From the NCBI GenBank assembly GCA_051208045.1, contig JBPJFY010000019.1, positions 1 through 56,247 of the forward strand: a stretch of 56,247 nucleotides of DNA, given 5' to 3'. A program made the position numbers and the translations under genes. Below are positions 1 through 9,012 of this stretch, piece by piece. The first letter of the stretch is position 1. The number at the start of each line of letters is the position of its first letter. Under the pieces are notes generated by a model. The model worked only from the letters and a program-made list of their open reading frames with translations. It had not been told where the DNA came from and made no database searches. Origin of the DNA: LZORAL124-50-18 sp051208045. GTDB taxonomy: Bacteria; Pseudomonadota; Gammaproteobacteria; Pseudomonadales; Oleiphilaceae.

Positions 1-164
1 ATGCGCGTAAATTGATTGCCTTTCTTGGGCTTCATGCGGGAAGGGCCCATCCCAAAAGAGACTGCTCTACGGGAAGATTCAGTTTGGGGCTACGGCTTTG
101 TGAGGCGGCTTAATGTTCTACCTATGATAAAAGACTAGCAAATTCATTCAAAGCTTCTCAGTAC

Positions 165-437
165 ATGCTGGAGCATTGGTATCACAAACTCACCGATGAG
201 AACTGCGATCTGCTTGAAAAGCGTTCTCCAAATGGGAAGTCTGATCTCAAAAGTGCATTGCTTTATCTAGAGAAAGTGCAGGAGTATAAATATCTGCCGG
301 AAGATGGTATTGACGAAGTTAGGGCAAACTATTGCGAGAAAGTTAGAGAGATTTTGGATAATCGTCCTTTACCTGAAAAGATGTATCAATGGTGGGAAGA
401 GGCAAAACGAGCCGTCGAAAAAAAACAAAATAAGTGA
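165..437 (+). CDS. hypothetical protein, possibly 5' truncated
   Basis: A 90-residue charged, helical-looking product that I do not recognise; it is rich in Leu, Lys, Glu and Tyr and has no signal peptide or membrane segment. The ATG at 165 has no convincing ribosome binding site. The frame stays open upstream to a TAA at 111-113 and encodes protein-like sequence there without an ATG, GTG or TTG in a good place, so this may be the remnant of a longer gene. It sits in an AT-richer stretch beside the mqsRA toxin-antitoxin pair, which suggests an accessory segment. Bases 1-164 hold no gene that I can support. Confidence 0.4.
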   Translation: MLEHWYHKLTDENCDLLEKRSPNGKSDLKSALLYLEKVQEYKYLPEDGIDEVRANYCEKVREILDNRPLPEKMYQWWEEAKRAVEKKQNK

Positions 438-565
438 CTTAATTTACACCTGTTCTGACCATTGCAACGTACCATCTAATCACGTCCAGGAAAATGTCTC
501 TTTAGACCTGAGAGCAACAATAAAATGTTTGAGTGACGACTTCTGCTATGAACAAAAAACACCCT

Positions 566-967
566 TTACACAACCCTAACCTCACTGAGCAATTCAGGAT
601 GACGATCAAGAACCTTCAATAATTTTATCAATGCCAGCGGCGGTTTCGTTTTACCTGTTTCGTAACGTGAAAATGCATTCACGCCACCACCAAAAATTTC
701 TGCCGCCTCCTTTTGGTCAAGACTCAGTTTCTTGCGTACCTGCGCAATATAAGCCGGATCGACGATTGATGCATTTACTTGCTGATTAAAGAGTTTGATG
801 TGCTCGCCATATTTTCTGGCTTCATTTTGCTCGAGAACAAATTCGGCACACGCCGGGCAAAACTCACCCGTGATATTCGGAACAGTGGTTGTTTCACCCT
901 TGTAGCTATAGCTGATATCGCGAGTGTCATGAACTAACTCTGCGGCACCACAAACAGGACACTTCAT
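566..967 (-). CDS. mqsA: MqsA-type antitoxin (zinc ribbon plus HTH)
   Basis: The 133-residue product has the two-part MqsA architecture. An N-terminal zinc ribbon starts with MKCPVCGAAELVHDTRD (CxxC) and its second pair is FCPAC near residue 37. The C-terminal half (about 65-130) is an XRE-type helix-turn-helix with the segment KLSLDQKEAAEIFGGGVNAF, typical of MqsA. In this family the antitoxin binds and inhibits the MqsR ribonuclease through the N-terminal part and represses the operon through the HTH. It lies directly downstream of mqsR with a 2-base gap, in the usual toxin-first order, and an MqsA-like operator precedes the pair. Confidence 0.93.
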   Translation of the reverse strand: MKCPVCGAAELVHDTRDISYSYKGETTTVPNITGEFCPACAEFVLEQNEARKYGEHIKLFNQQVNASIVDPAYIAQVRKKLSLDQKEAAEIFGGGVNAFSRYETGKTKPPLALIKLLKVLDRHPELLSEVRVV

Positions 968-969
968 AT

Positions 970-1266
970 TTACAACTCCTTAAACGACACGACCAAAACA
1001 TCTTCAAACACTGTAAGCTTTATGTAGATGTCGCCCGCCTCTGTCGCTGGTCGATAAACATCTTGCCATATTGTATGATCAGCATATGTCGTCATACTTT
1101 TGTAAAAATCAGAGGGTGTCAGCCCTAACACCACATTCACAATATCTGCCTGATCTAAACCCATGAGAACAGCACCTTCAATCGCCGCTCTCGTCACCTT
1201 AACTCTTCCTTGCTCTACCAACGCTTTAACTACCCGCAGATGGCAGTGAGGTGTCCGCTTTTCCAT
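970..1266 (-). CDS. mqsR: MqsR-type mRNA interferase toxin
   Basis: A 98-residue protein matching the MqsR family in length and sequence. It begins MEKRTPHCHLRVVKALVEQG and carries the family segment LGLTPSDFYKSMTTYADHT followed by WQDVYRP near residues 67-73. MqsR belongs to the RelE-like fold and cleaves mRNA (at GCU in E. coli); that specificity is family knowledge, not visible here. The protein appears full length and undamaged, unlike the MazF-type toxin remnant at 34.2 kb. It is the first gene of the mqsRA operon, reading away from the patatin gene; the operator lies 10-24 bases upstream of its start. Confidence 0.93.
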   Translation of the reverse strand: MEKRTPHCHLRVVKALVEQGRVKVTRAAIEGAVLMGLDQADIVNVVLGLTPSDFYKSMTTYADHTIWQDVYRPATEAGDIYIKLTVFEDVLVVSFKEL

Positions 1267-1275
1267 AAGACGAAT

Positions 1276-1290
1276 TAACCTTTTTGGTTA
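1276..1290 (-). promoter_or_regulatory. MqsA-type palindromic operator
   Basis: TAACCTTTTTGGTTA reads as TAACC, five bases, GGTTA. It differs at only one central base from the palindrome I recall for the E. coli mqsRA operator (TAACCTTTTAGGTTA). It lies just upstream of the mqsR start, where a repressor would block transcription. The match supports autoregulation by the adjacent MqsA. Confidence 0.75.
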
Positions 1291-1399
1291 TTTCCTTAAA
1301 TTATAGTTTGACCGCAGTCTCAAGACAATAACCATACAGCTCGTTTGAACGCAGCCCTCAAGGGAGACTGTGGAGACGAAAAAGAGCAAAAACCGCCCC

Positions 1400-3535
1400 T
1401 CACCGCTGCCACCGCTCAAGCATCTCCACGCCGGAGCGATAACCAGCTTCCACAATCTTGTCGACCTTTTTAAACTCCAGCATGCCAACGCCGTTCACGT
1501 CTGGCTGTATGTAGACATCCACCAGTTCCCGATTGATTTTCTGACGGCGCACGCTGGCCAGTAACGACGAACGCAGGATGGTTTCAAGAATCATGGGCAC
1601 GCCGGGCTGAGGGATACCGAAGAGTTTGTTGCGCAGGAGTTTCCACGGCGACGGAATTCGGCGAAGCTGGGTGATAAAGGCTTCGTGGGGGCTGACATCC
1701 ACGGCAATGATGGGGCCTTTATTCCGGTCACGCATCAGGTCACACGGCAGGTTATTCAGCAAGCCACCATCGACCAGATAGTGCCCTTGATCAATCACCG
1801 GCGCAATGATGCCGGGAATGGAAATACTGGCCCGAACCGCGCGCCACAGCACGCCCATTTCATGATGAAATTCTTCGGCGAGACTCATGTCCGACGACAC
1901 ACAGAAAAACGGTATGGGTAAATCTTCAATGAGGTCATGCCCTAACCCTTGCTGGAGCAGATTGTCCAGTCGCTGGCTGCGGGAGAGTGAAATCATCGGC
2001 AAGGTATAGTCACCCAACGGATTCACCCGTACGAAGAACTTTTTGATGCCATCCAGAATTTCCTCGCTACGCCATCCTTTGGCCAACCAGCCGCCGAGGA
2101 TGGAGCCAATGCTGGTGCCCCCGACCCAATCGACATTGACGCCCGCTTCTTCGAAGGCACGCATAACGCCCACTTGGGCAAATCCACGCGCCCCACCCCC
2201 GCCCAACACGAGGCCCACCGATTGATCGGTCAGAAACCGGATCAACCGTTGTTCAGAATGCAGCGACCCCGGAATATAATGCAGATGCTGATCCGCCTGA
2301 ATCAGCGCACGCCAAGAGTGGGTGTTTCGAATGACTGCAGACTGTTGATGGGCAAGTACAAGGACCCTACGCTGTTTGGTCCAGGCAAACGACGATTGAA
2401 AACGCTCCAGGGCACCCGCGATACGGCGGCGATCCGACACGTCATCCACCACCAGCCAAACTTCATCGGTACGCTCCAGGCAGAGTTTTACCCAATCGGG
2501 GTCATCCAGCTGAGCACTGTAAAAGTTGCGCTGATACTGCTGCTCAATATCATCCAAATAGTCATTGACGCGCGCATGCGGTAGATCCACCACCTGCCGT
2601 TCACCCAGTGCTTTCAGTACCTGATCCTGGGTGATCAGGTTTTTTTTCTGATAGGTGAGCAACTGCGTGATTGCCTCCCGGGGTTGCACTAATGCCGCTT
2701 CCGATGAAAACAACAGGAGCCGGTTCACCGGATGGTATTTCTGCCGAATGCGTTCGTTTTGCTTTTTAATCCGGGAGATGAGGCTGTTAACGATGTAAGT
2801 GCTCAGTTGCGGATAAGTGACGGTGAGTTGGTCAAAGCTTGCCCGGTCCAGTGACAGCAGTTGGCAGGGCCGTGACGCAACTAACGTGGCAGTGCGGCTC
2901 TCGCCCGTGAAGAGGGACATCTCGCCAAAGGGTTCTCCCTGAAAAATCTGCCCGACGCGGGCCAGCTTTTCTTTGCCGCCGACATACACATCGATTTTTC
3001 CCGACAGCAGGAAGTACATGACCTGTGCCGTATCCCCCTGCTCGAAGAGCTTTTCGTTTTCCTTCAGTGCGAGCAGCTGGCCTCGCCGGATGATGTCCTC
3101 CAGAAATCCCGCAGACACTTGCTGGTAGGCGCGATGGAACGCCAGAATCAGCTTCTGGCACACACGCAGGAAGTGCATATGCGCTTCGAAAAAGGCGTTG
3201 AGTTCAGGGAGTTGTCGGCCTGCCACGGCCACTTCGTTCCAGTTGTACATATGGAATTCGGCGTCGGTGTCGCAGATCACTTCGAAAAAGCAGGGCTCGC
3301 CCTGCGCCCAGATCGGCACGCCGGTGGCGTCCCCTGTCTGGAGATTCATCACGCGAACACATTTGCCCTGCCACAGGAGGTTAATATGCGCCTGCCCCTG
3401 CCGCAGCACCAAAAACTGTTCGCCCGTGCTCTTGGCCGTGAGCGCAGCCTGACCGGCCTGTAACCGGCCTACGGAAGAGGGAGGCGTTTGAGAAAGCGCT
3501 TCCATCGGAAATGTCAATTCACCTGCTTCGGCCAT
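1400..3535 (-). CDS. patatin-like phospholipase with cyclic-nucleotide-binding domains (NTE/RssA type)
   Basis: A 711-residue protein. Residues about 20-125 look like a degenerate cyclic nucleotide-binding fold. Residues about 140-250 form a clear one, with FGEMSLFTGESRTATLVA as the phosphate-binding-cassette region (the canonical Arg-Thr-Ala-Thr is present). A linker leads to a patatin domain at about 438-620 with oxyanion loop GGGGARG (445-451), nucleophile Ser475 in GTSIG and Asp589 in DGG, so the Ser-Asp dyad is intact. The order matches bacterial homologues of neuropathy target esterase, which hydrolyse (lyso)phospholipids at the membrane. There is no signal peptide. It starts 73 bases beyond the waaA stop on the same strand and may be co-transcribed with it. 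Confidence 0.9.
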   Translation of the reverse strand: MAEAGELTFPMEALSQTPPSSVGRLQAGQAALTAKSTGEQFLVLRQGQAHINLLWQGKCVRVMNLQTGDATGVPIWAQGEPCFFEVICDTDAEFHMYNWNEVAVAGRQLPELNAFFEAHMHFLRVCQKLILAFHRAYQQVSAGFLEDIIRRGQLLALKENEKLFEQGDTAQVMYFLLSGKIDVYVGGKEKLARVGQIFQGEPFGEMSLFTGESRTATLVASRPCQLLSLDRASFDQLTVTYPQLSTYIVNSLISRIKKQNERIRQKYHPVNRLLLFSSEAALVQPREAITQLLTYQKKNLITQDQVLKALGERQVVDLPHARVNDYLDDIEQQYQRNFYSAQLDDPDWVKLCLERTDEVWLVVDDVSDRRRIAGALERFQSSFAWTKQRRVLVLAHQQSAVIRNTHSWRALIQADQHLHYIPGSLHSEQRLIRFLTDQSVGLVLGGGGARGFAQVGVMRAFEEAGVNVDWVGGTSIGSILGGWLAKGWRSEEILDGIKKFFVRVNPLGDYTLPMISLSRSQRLDNLLQQGLGHDLIEDLPIPFFCVSSDMSLAEEFHHEMGVLWRAVRASISIPGIIAPVIDQGHYLVDGGLLNNLPCDLMRDRNKGPIIAVDVSPHEAFITQLRRIPSPWKLLRNKLFGIPQPGVPMILETILRSSLLASVRRQKINRELVDVYIQPDVNGVGMLEFKKVDKIVEAGYRSGVEMLERWQR

Positions 3536-3607
3536 CGATCCGCATCCAAGGGCATACTTACCCTTAAGATTAGACCGAATTTTGTGCAGCGGCGACCGAA
3601 AGTGTGA

Positions 3608-4924
3608 CTAACTGATCAGTGATTCCACCGTGCGCGTACACAATTGCAACGCCCCACGGTTGTTTTCCACAAAGGCCTGAGCACGCTGACCATGCGTCGA
3701 TTGCACATCCGGGTGCGCCATTAACTCCTTAAGGCGCGCTTCCAACGCTGGCGCATCGCTGACGGTGAGCAACCCGCCTGCCTCAGTCAATCTGCCACAG
3801 ATGTCTTCAAAGTTGAAGGTGTGAGGCCCCATCAGCACCGGTAGTCCCAGCGCCGCAGGTTCAATGGGATTGTGGCCGCCTGTGGGCACCAGGCTTCCCC
3901 CGACAAACGCGAGATCGGAAGCGGCATACAAGGCCATCAACTCACCCATGGTATCTCCCACATGCACGGAAGATTGCTCCAGGGTCGCGCCAGCCGGCAG
4001 GGTTGCCAGCTCGCTCTGGCGGGAATACGTCAGGCCGGACGCCTGCACCTGCTGGCAGACGCTGTCAAATCGCTCCGGGTGTCGTGGCACGAGGATCAGG
4101 CACAGGTCCGGGTGCACCTGTATTAACCGCTGATGTACCGCGAGTATCAGCTCATCTTCCCCCGCATGGGTACTGGCGGCGATCCAGACGCGGCGCGACT
4201 CCCCCAATAACCCTCTTACCTGCTTGCCCGCCGCAATAACGGGCTCGGGCACGTCCAGATCAAACTTGATACTGCCGGTCACCTGCACCTGCCCGGGGAC
4301 GGCACCCAATCGTTCAAAGCGTCGTGCATGATCTTCCGTTTGCACCAGCAGGCGAGTCATCGCACGCACCATGGGCTGAAATACCCAGGCCACCTTCGCA
4401 TAGCCACCTGCGGAATTCTCAGACAGCCGCCCATTGACCAGCACCACCGGGATGTTCCGTGCACGCGTACCCTCCACCATATTGGGCCATAGCTCGGTTT
4501 CCATAATGAGGAGTACATCCGGACGCACCGTTCTCAGAAACAACCGTACCGCCCCCGGGGTATCGTAGGGGGCATACACATGCACCACGGAATCCCCCAA
4601 CATGTCGGTGACCCGGTCAGATCCCGTTGGGGTCATGGTTGTTACCACAAACAGCCACTGTGGATACCGCTGCTGGAGTCGGCGAATCAAGGGTATGGCC
4701 GCAACCGTTTCCCCCACTGAAACGGCGTGCACCCACACCACCTTGTTCCCGGACCCACCGGCCTTGTGATGGAACAGCCTCAATTTGGCCGCCAGGGGCA
4801 GCATTCCCAGCCGCTCGTGCCAGCGCTGCCCATAGGCGGGCGCTTTACGGGATCGTACCCACAACCGCACCCATATCGCCGGGAAAATGAGGTAATAGAT
4901 CAAACTGTATACAAGGCGTCCCAT
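3608..4924 (-). CDS. waaA: 3-deoxy-D-manno-octulosonic acid (Kdo) transferase
   Basis: WaaA/KdtA transfers Kdo from CMP-Kdo to lipid A at the cytoplasmic face of the inner membrane. The open frame reaches 5047, but I place the start at 4924: it gives the typical N-terminal membrane anchor (MGRLVYSLIYYLIFPAIWVR), is preceded by AAAGGA, and gives 438 residues, close to the family's ~425. Family motifs include VWVHAVSVGETVAAIPLIR near the start, then PTGSDRV, ETELWPN and, near the C terminus, GGSLVPTGGHNPIEPAALG and MGPHTFNF. It is divergent from the ELM1-family gene at 5032, with which it shares an envelope-glycan neighbourhood. Confidence 0.95.
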   Translation of the reverse strand: MGRLVYSLIYYLIFPAIWVRLWVRSRKAPAYGQRWHERLGMLPLAAKLRLFHHKAGGSGNKVVWVHAVSVGETVAAIPLIRRLQQRYPQWLFVVTTMTPTGSDRVTDMLGDSVVHVYAPYDTPGAVRLFLRTVRPDVLLIMETELWPNMVEGTRARNIPVVLVNGRLSENSAGGYAKVAWVFQPMVRAMTRLLVQTEDHARRFERLGAVPGQVQVTGSIKFDLDVPEPVIAAGKQVRGLLGESRRVWIAASTHAGEDELILAVHQRLIQVHPDLCLILVPRHPERFDSVCQQVQASGLTYSRQSELATLPAGATLEQSSVHVGDTMGELMALYAASDLAFVGGSLVPTGGHNPIEPAALGLPVLMGPHTFNFEDICGRLTEAGGLLTVSDAPALEARLKELMAHPDVQSTHGQRAQAFVENNRGALQLCTRTVESLIS

Positions 4925-5031
4925 AAATCCTTTACCTAAAAACTCGTTTGTCCTGCCGTGGATATTTGATAACATGCCCACGCTGAGACCACTATAAATT
5001 AAATCTGACTGTTTACAACCTCGGGCCCGCC

Positions 5032-5994
5032 ATGAACGCGTCAACACACGATCAGCAACTGCGTGTTTTACTGATTACGGATGGAAAACCCGGCCACCTG
5101 AATCAGCTGAAGGGCCTGCTGGCGCAGCTACAGGCACATTGCGACGTGCACGCCGAATGGCTGGATCTCCACGCCCAACCGATGAGCACCTGGGCATTAT
5201 GGAAACAGGCCCGGCAGAGCGCGCCAGTCGATATCGTCATCGGTGCCGGCCATCGCACGCACAAAGCAGTGTTGCTGCTGGGGAGACACGCGTTCACCTG
5301 CCTGCTGATGAAGCCCAGCTTACCCATTTCCTGGTTTGATGCCTGCGTCATACCCCGCCATGACCAACCTCGTCACTCTGAGGCGATTCTGGTGACCGAT
5401 GGTGTGTTGAACACGGTTCGCCCCAAACCCGCAGACCGCCCGGTGAGTGGTCAGGGCTTACTGTTGATCGGCGGTGCATCCAAACACTATGCGTTTGACT
5501 CAGAGAGCATCCAGACGCAGATCGAAGCGATTCTCGCACAGTCCTCCGGCCACTGGGTGCTGACAGATTCCCGCCGTACACCGGCAGATTTCCTCGCTCA
5601 GTTGGAACAGCGTTTAGCTCAGGCGGGGCTGAGCAGCGCGATCCGCCTTTACCCGCATCAGGAAACCGAACCCGATTGGCTCCCGACGCAGTATCAACAG
5701 GCAGACGCCATCTGGGTGACGCCGGACAGCGTGTCGATGGTGTACGAATCGCTCACCTCGGGCAACCCGGTCGGCTTGTTTGATCTTTCGCCCCAGAAGA
5801 GCAGTCGAATCGCTTCAGGCATCAGCGCGCTCATCGAACAGCATCAAGTCACTCCTTTTGCGCACTGGGCATTGACGCATTCGTTACACGCACCCGCAGC
5901 GCCTTTCTGCGAAGCGGATCGTGCGGCGACCTGGTTATTGAGTCGCTACCAACAACATGCCGCTCACACAGGAAAATCACCGACGCGTGGATAG
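5032..5994 (+). CDS. ELM1/GtrOC1-family putative glycosyltransferase
   Basis: A 320-residue cytosolic protein with the start signature of the ELM1 family (VLLITDGKPGHLNQLKGL) and later IVIGAGHRTHKAVLLLGR, VTDGVLN and IWVTPDSVSMVYESLTSGNPVGLF. The family is named after a plant mitochondrial fission factor, but bacterial members have a GT-B-like fold, sit next to lipopolysaccharide genes and are probably nucleotide-sugar enzymes; the exact reaction is unknown. Context agrees: waaA is divergent just upstream and the GT4 gene begins 38 bases before this one ends, which suggests translational coupling. The ATG at 5032 lies in a GC-rich leader without a strong Shine-Dalgarno site. Confidence 0.82.
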   Translation: MNASTHDQQLRVLLITDGKPGHLNQLKGLLAQLQAHCDVHAEWLDLHAQPMSTWALWKQARQSAPVDIVIGAGHRTHKAVLLLGRHAFTCLLMKPSLPISWFDACVIPRHDQPRHSEAILVTDGVLNTVRPKPADRPVSGQGLLLIGGASKHYAFDSESIQTQIEAILAQSSGHWVLTDSRRTPADFLAQLEQRLAQAGLSSAIRLYPHQETEPDWLPTQYQQADAIWVTPDSVSMVYESLTSGNPVGLFDLSPQKSSRIASGISALIEQHQVTPFAHWALTHSLHAPAAPFCEADRAATWLLSRYQQHAAHTGKSPTRG

Positions 5995-7126
5995 AAAACA
6001 ACTCAAGGTTTTGCAGGTATTGCCAGCCCTCGATAACGGGGGCGTGGAACGAGGCACGCTGGAAATCGCCGAGGCGCTGGTGGGCGCAGGGCATCGGTCT
6101 GTCGTGCTGTCCGCTGGCGGACGGCTGGTGGGGGCACTCGAATCGGCGGGCTCACGCCACGTCACCTGGGACATCGGTCGCAAACACCCCGGCACGCTGC
6201 TTCAGATTCGCAAATTGCGCGCCTGGCTGGCCGAAGAAAAATTCGACATCATTCACGTGCGCTCGCGCATGCCGGCCTGGATTACCTGGCTGGCCTGGCG
6301 CAAGCTGCCAGAAAACATTCGCTCCCATACACATTTGGTCAGCACCATGCATGGGCTGCACAGCGTCAATCGCTACAGTGCGATCATGACCTGTGGAGAA
6401 AAAGTCATTGCCGTTTCTGACACCTGCCGGTTGTACATATTAAACAACTACCCTGACACAGACCCCGCCAAAGTGATCACCATTTTTCGGGGTGTCGATG
6501 CTGCGGCTTTTCCGGCGAACTACTCCCCTGCCCCCGACTGGCAGCGCAGCTGGGCGCAGACCTACCCGGGATTGGAAGACCATTTTGTCGTGACGTTACC
6601 GGGCCGATTGACCCGTCTGAAAGGGCACACGGACTTTCTCACGCTGATTGCCGACCTGAAACAGCGGGGCATTCCCGTCAAAGGTCTTATCGTGGGGGGG
6701 GAAGACCCCAAGCGGCGGGAATATGCTCGCGAAATCCGTCAACTTGCACAAAATCTCAATCTCGAAGACACGATTGTCTTCACCGGCCATCGGTCAGATA
6801 TGAAGGAGATTTATGCCATTTCTGATGCAGTGCTGTCCCTCTCCACCAAGCCCGAATCCTTTGGGCGTACGGTACTGGAAGCGTTGGCGATCGGTACACC
6901 GGTAGTGGGTTATGCCCAAGGCGGGGTGGGTGAAATCCTCACAGCCCTGTATCCCGAGGGCGCTTGTTCGCCGGGCGACCGCGCTGCCATCACCTCGCAA
7001 CTGGAACGGCTCTACCGAGGGCAGACCACACCGGTGCAGGAAAACACGCACTTTCTCTTAAAGGACATGTGCGCGAAGACACTCGACCTGTATCAGGAAC
7101 TTTGCCAGCATCCGTCTGGCTCCTAG
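5957..7126 (+). CDS. GT4-type glycosyltransferase
   Basis: A 389-residue GT-B glycosyltransferase. The N-terminal half begins KVLQVLPALDNGGVERGTLEIAE, the usual acceptor-domain glycine loop of GT4 enzymes. The C-terminal half has GRLTRLKGHTDFL (nucleotide-sugar binding) and PESFGRTVLEALAIGTPVVG, the EX7E motif with both glutamates. No signal peptide. Similar enzymes extend the lipopolysaccharide core or O-chain, and the position after waaA and ELM1 supports that role; donor and acceptor cannot be read from the sequence. The start overlaps the end of the upstream gene by 38 bases, and only 6 bases separate it from the pseudouridine synthase gene. Confidence 0.88.
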   Translation: MPLTQENHRRVDRKQLKVLQVLPALDNGGVERGTLEIAEALVGAGHRSVVLSAGGRLVGALESAGSRHVTWDIGRKHPGTLLQIRKLRAWLAEEKFDIIHVRSRMPAWITWLAWRKLPENIRSHTHLVSTMHGLHSVNRYSAIMTCGEKVIAVSDTCRLYILNNYPDTDPAKVITIFRGVDAAAFPANYSPAPDWQRSWAQTYPGLEDHFVVTLPGRLTRLKGHTDFLTLIADLKQRGIPVKGLIVGGEDPKRREYAREIRQLAQNLNLEDTIVFTGHRSDMKEIYAISDAVLSLSTKPESFGRTVLEALAIGTPVVGYAQGGVGEILTALYPEGACSPGDRAAITSQLERLYRGQTTPVQENTHFLLKDMCAKTLDLYQELCQHPSGS

Positions 7127-7132
7127 TGGCTC

Positions 7133-7774
7133 ATGTCCCAACCGTCATTACCCGAGCTGATCACCGTTTTTGAAGACGATGCCCTTGTGGTGGTCAACAA
7201 GCCCGCCGGGTTGTTGAGTGTTCCGGGGAAAACTGAAAAAGACAGTGTGGAGTCCCGCGTTCAGGCCTTCCATCCCAGAGCGCGTCTGGTTCATCGGCTG
7301 GATCAGCCAACGTCCGGTTTACTGGTGTTCGCCTTGGGGTATGAAAACCAGGTGCACCTGCAAAAACAGTTTGCTGCCCGTACGGTGGAGAAGCGCTACA
7401 TAGCCCATGTCCATGGCCTGATCACGGCGGATGCCGGCGAAATAGACCTCCCGCTGATTTGTGACTGGCCCAACCGCCCCAGACAAAAAGTGTGTTTTGA
7501 GCACGGCAAACCCTCCCTCACACGCTATCAAGTGATTTACCGAGATCCTGCCGTCGGCGTTTCCCGCGTGGCACTTTTTCCGGTCACCGGGCGCTCCCAT
7601 CAGCTCCGGGTGCATCTGCAACAGCTGGGACACCCGATCCTGGGTGATGCCTTTTATGCGCCCGCAGACGTGGTGACGATGAGTCCGCGCCTGCTGCTTC
7701 ATGCGGAACACCTGGCCTTTCACCATCCGGTATCCGGTGAACAGATGACATTCGAGGCACCAGCGCCATTTTGA
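7133..7774 (+). CDS. rluA: RluA-family pseudouridine synthase
   Basis: A 213-residue enzyme close in length to E. coli RluA (219). It has the family catalytic motif HRLDQPTSGLLVFA with Asp57 as the catalytic residue, the early segment VVVNKPAGLLSVPG, and the late motif VTGRSHQLRVHLQQLGHPILGD that carries the RNA-binding Arg. There is no S4 domain, which fits RluA rather than RluB/C/D/E/F. E. coli RluA modifies position 746 of 23S rRNA and position 32 of several tRNAs; the same substrates are likely but inferred. It follows the GT4 gene by 6 bases and may be part of the same transcript. Confidence 0.87.
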   Translation: MSQPSLPELITVFEDDALVVVNKPAGLLSVPGKTEKDSVESRVQAFHPRARLVHRLDQPTSGLLVFALGYENQVHLQKQFAARTVEKRYIAHVHGLITADAGEIDLPLICDWPNRPRQKVCFEHGKPSLTRYQVIYRDPAVGVSRVALFPVTGRSHQLRVHLQQLGHPILGDAFYAPADVVTMSPRLLLHAEHLAFHHPVSGEQMTFEAPAPF

Positions 7775-7897
7775 CAGGCTCAGGACGCGTCACCTCCAGC
7801 CAGAATGGGTTGCGGGGGCGAAACCAGCCACGTATAGTCATCGAACCTAACGCTAGAATAAAAACCAAAACCGACAAAGACACCCAAGGAAGACAAC

Positions 7898-9007
7898 ATG
7901 AAATCTCGTGCCGCCGTGGCCTTTGAAGCAGGCAAGCCTCTGGAAATTGTTGAAGTTGATGTATCCGGCCCCAAAGCCGGAGAAGTGATGGTTCAACTGG
8001 TGGCGACCGGCGTATGCCATACCGATGCCTACACCCTCTCCGGCGACGATCCGGAAGGCCTGTTTCCGGCCATTCTCGGTCATGAAGGCGGTGGCGTTGT
8101 GGTGGAAGTTGGGGCTGGCGTCACCTCGGTTGCACCGGGAGATCACGTGATCCCGCTCTACACGCCCGAATGCGGCACCTGTAAGTTCTGCACCTCCGGC
8201 AAAACCAACCTCTGCCAGGCCATTCGGGCAACACAGGGCAAAGGGCTTATGCCGGATGGCACGTCCCGGTTTTCCTACCAGGGACAGACCCTGTACCACT
8301 ACATGGGCACGTCCACATTTTCCGAATACACCGTTCTCCCGGAGATCGCTGTTGCCAAAATAAACCCTGCCGCACCGCTCGACAAAGTGTGCCTGCTCGG
8401 TTGTGGTGTCACCACCGGTATTGGTGCCGTGCGCAATACCGCCAAAATCGAACCGGGCGCTACCGTGGCTATCTTTGGGCTGGGCGGCATCGGACTCAGC
8501 GTGATTCAGGGGGCGCAGCTGGAAAAAGCCGGGAGAATCCTCGCCATCGACATCAACACGGACAAGTTCGACATGGCGAAAGCGCTCGGCGCGACTGAGT
8601 GCATCAACCCGAAAGACTTTGATCGGCCAATCCAGGAAGTGATCGTCGACCTGACCGACGGCGGTGTCGACTATTCATTTGAATGCGTAGGGGATGTGAC
8701 GCTGATGCGCTCGGCATTGGAATGCTGCCACAAAGGCTGGGGCACATCCGTCATCATTGGTGTCGCCGGGGCCGGGCAGGAGATTTCTACCCGCCCGTTT
8801 CAACTGGTGACAGGCCGCACCTGGAAAGGCACGGCCTTTGGGGGAGTGAAAGGACGCTCTGAATTGCCCGGTTATGTGGAGCAGTACCTGTCCGGCGAAA
8901 TACAAGTCGATCCCATGGTCACCTACACACTCCCCCTGGAAGAGATCAACACCGCCTTTGATTACATGCATGAAGGCAAGAGTATTCGATCGGTAATTCT
9001 GTTCTAA
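7898..9007 (+). CDS. frmA: S-(hydroxymethyl)glutathione dehydrogenase (class III alcohol dehydrogenase)
   Basis: A 369-residue zinc medium-chain dehydrogenase, exactly the class III length. Catalytic zinc ligands appear in TGVCHTDAYTLSG and GHEGGG. The structural-zinc cluster is CGTCKFCTSGKTNLC, the second catalytic-site cysteine is in LLGCGVTTGIGAV, and the NAD loop is GLGGIGLSVIQGA. The enzyme oxidises S-hydroxymethylglutathione to S-formylglutathione in formaldehyde detoxification and also reduces S-nitrosoglutathione. A strong AAGGAAG site precedes the ATG. No frmB hydrolase or frmR repressor gene is adjacent, so it appears to be expressed alone. Confidence 0.96.
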   Translation: MKSRAAVAFEAGKPLEIVEVDVSGPKAGEVMVQLVATGVCHTDAYTLSGDDPEGLFPAILGHEGGGVVVEVGAGVTSVAPGDHVIPLYTPECGTCKFCTSGKTNLCQAIRATQGKGLMPDGTSRFSYQGQTLYHYMGTSTFSEYTVLPEIAVAKINPAAPLDKVCLLGCGVTTGIGAVRNTAKIEPGATVAIFGLGGIGLSVIQGAQLEKAGRILAIDINTDKFDMAKALGATECINPKDFDRPIQEVIVDLTDGGVDYSFECVGDVTLMRSALECCHKGWGTSVIIGVAGAGQEISTRPFQLVTGRTWKGTAFGGVKGRSELPGYVEQYLSGEIQVDPMVTYTLPLEEINTAFDYMHEGKSIRSVILF

Positions 9008-9012
9008 GGCCG

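Noticed and set aside
3608..5047. Longer start for waaA at 5047
   Set aside because: It would add 41 residues unlike the family and overlap the divergent ELM1-family gene; the Met at 4924 has a ribosome site and the expected membrane anchor.
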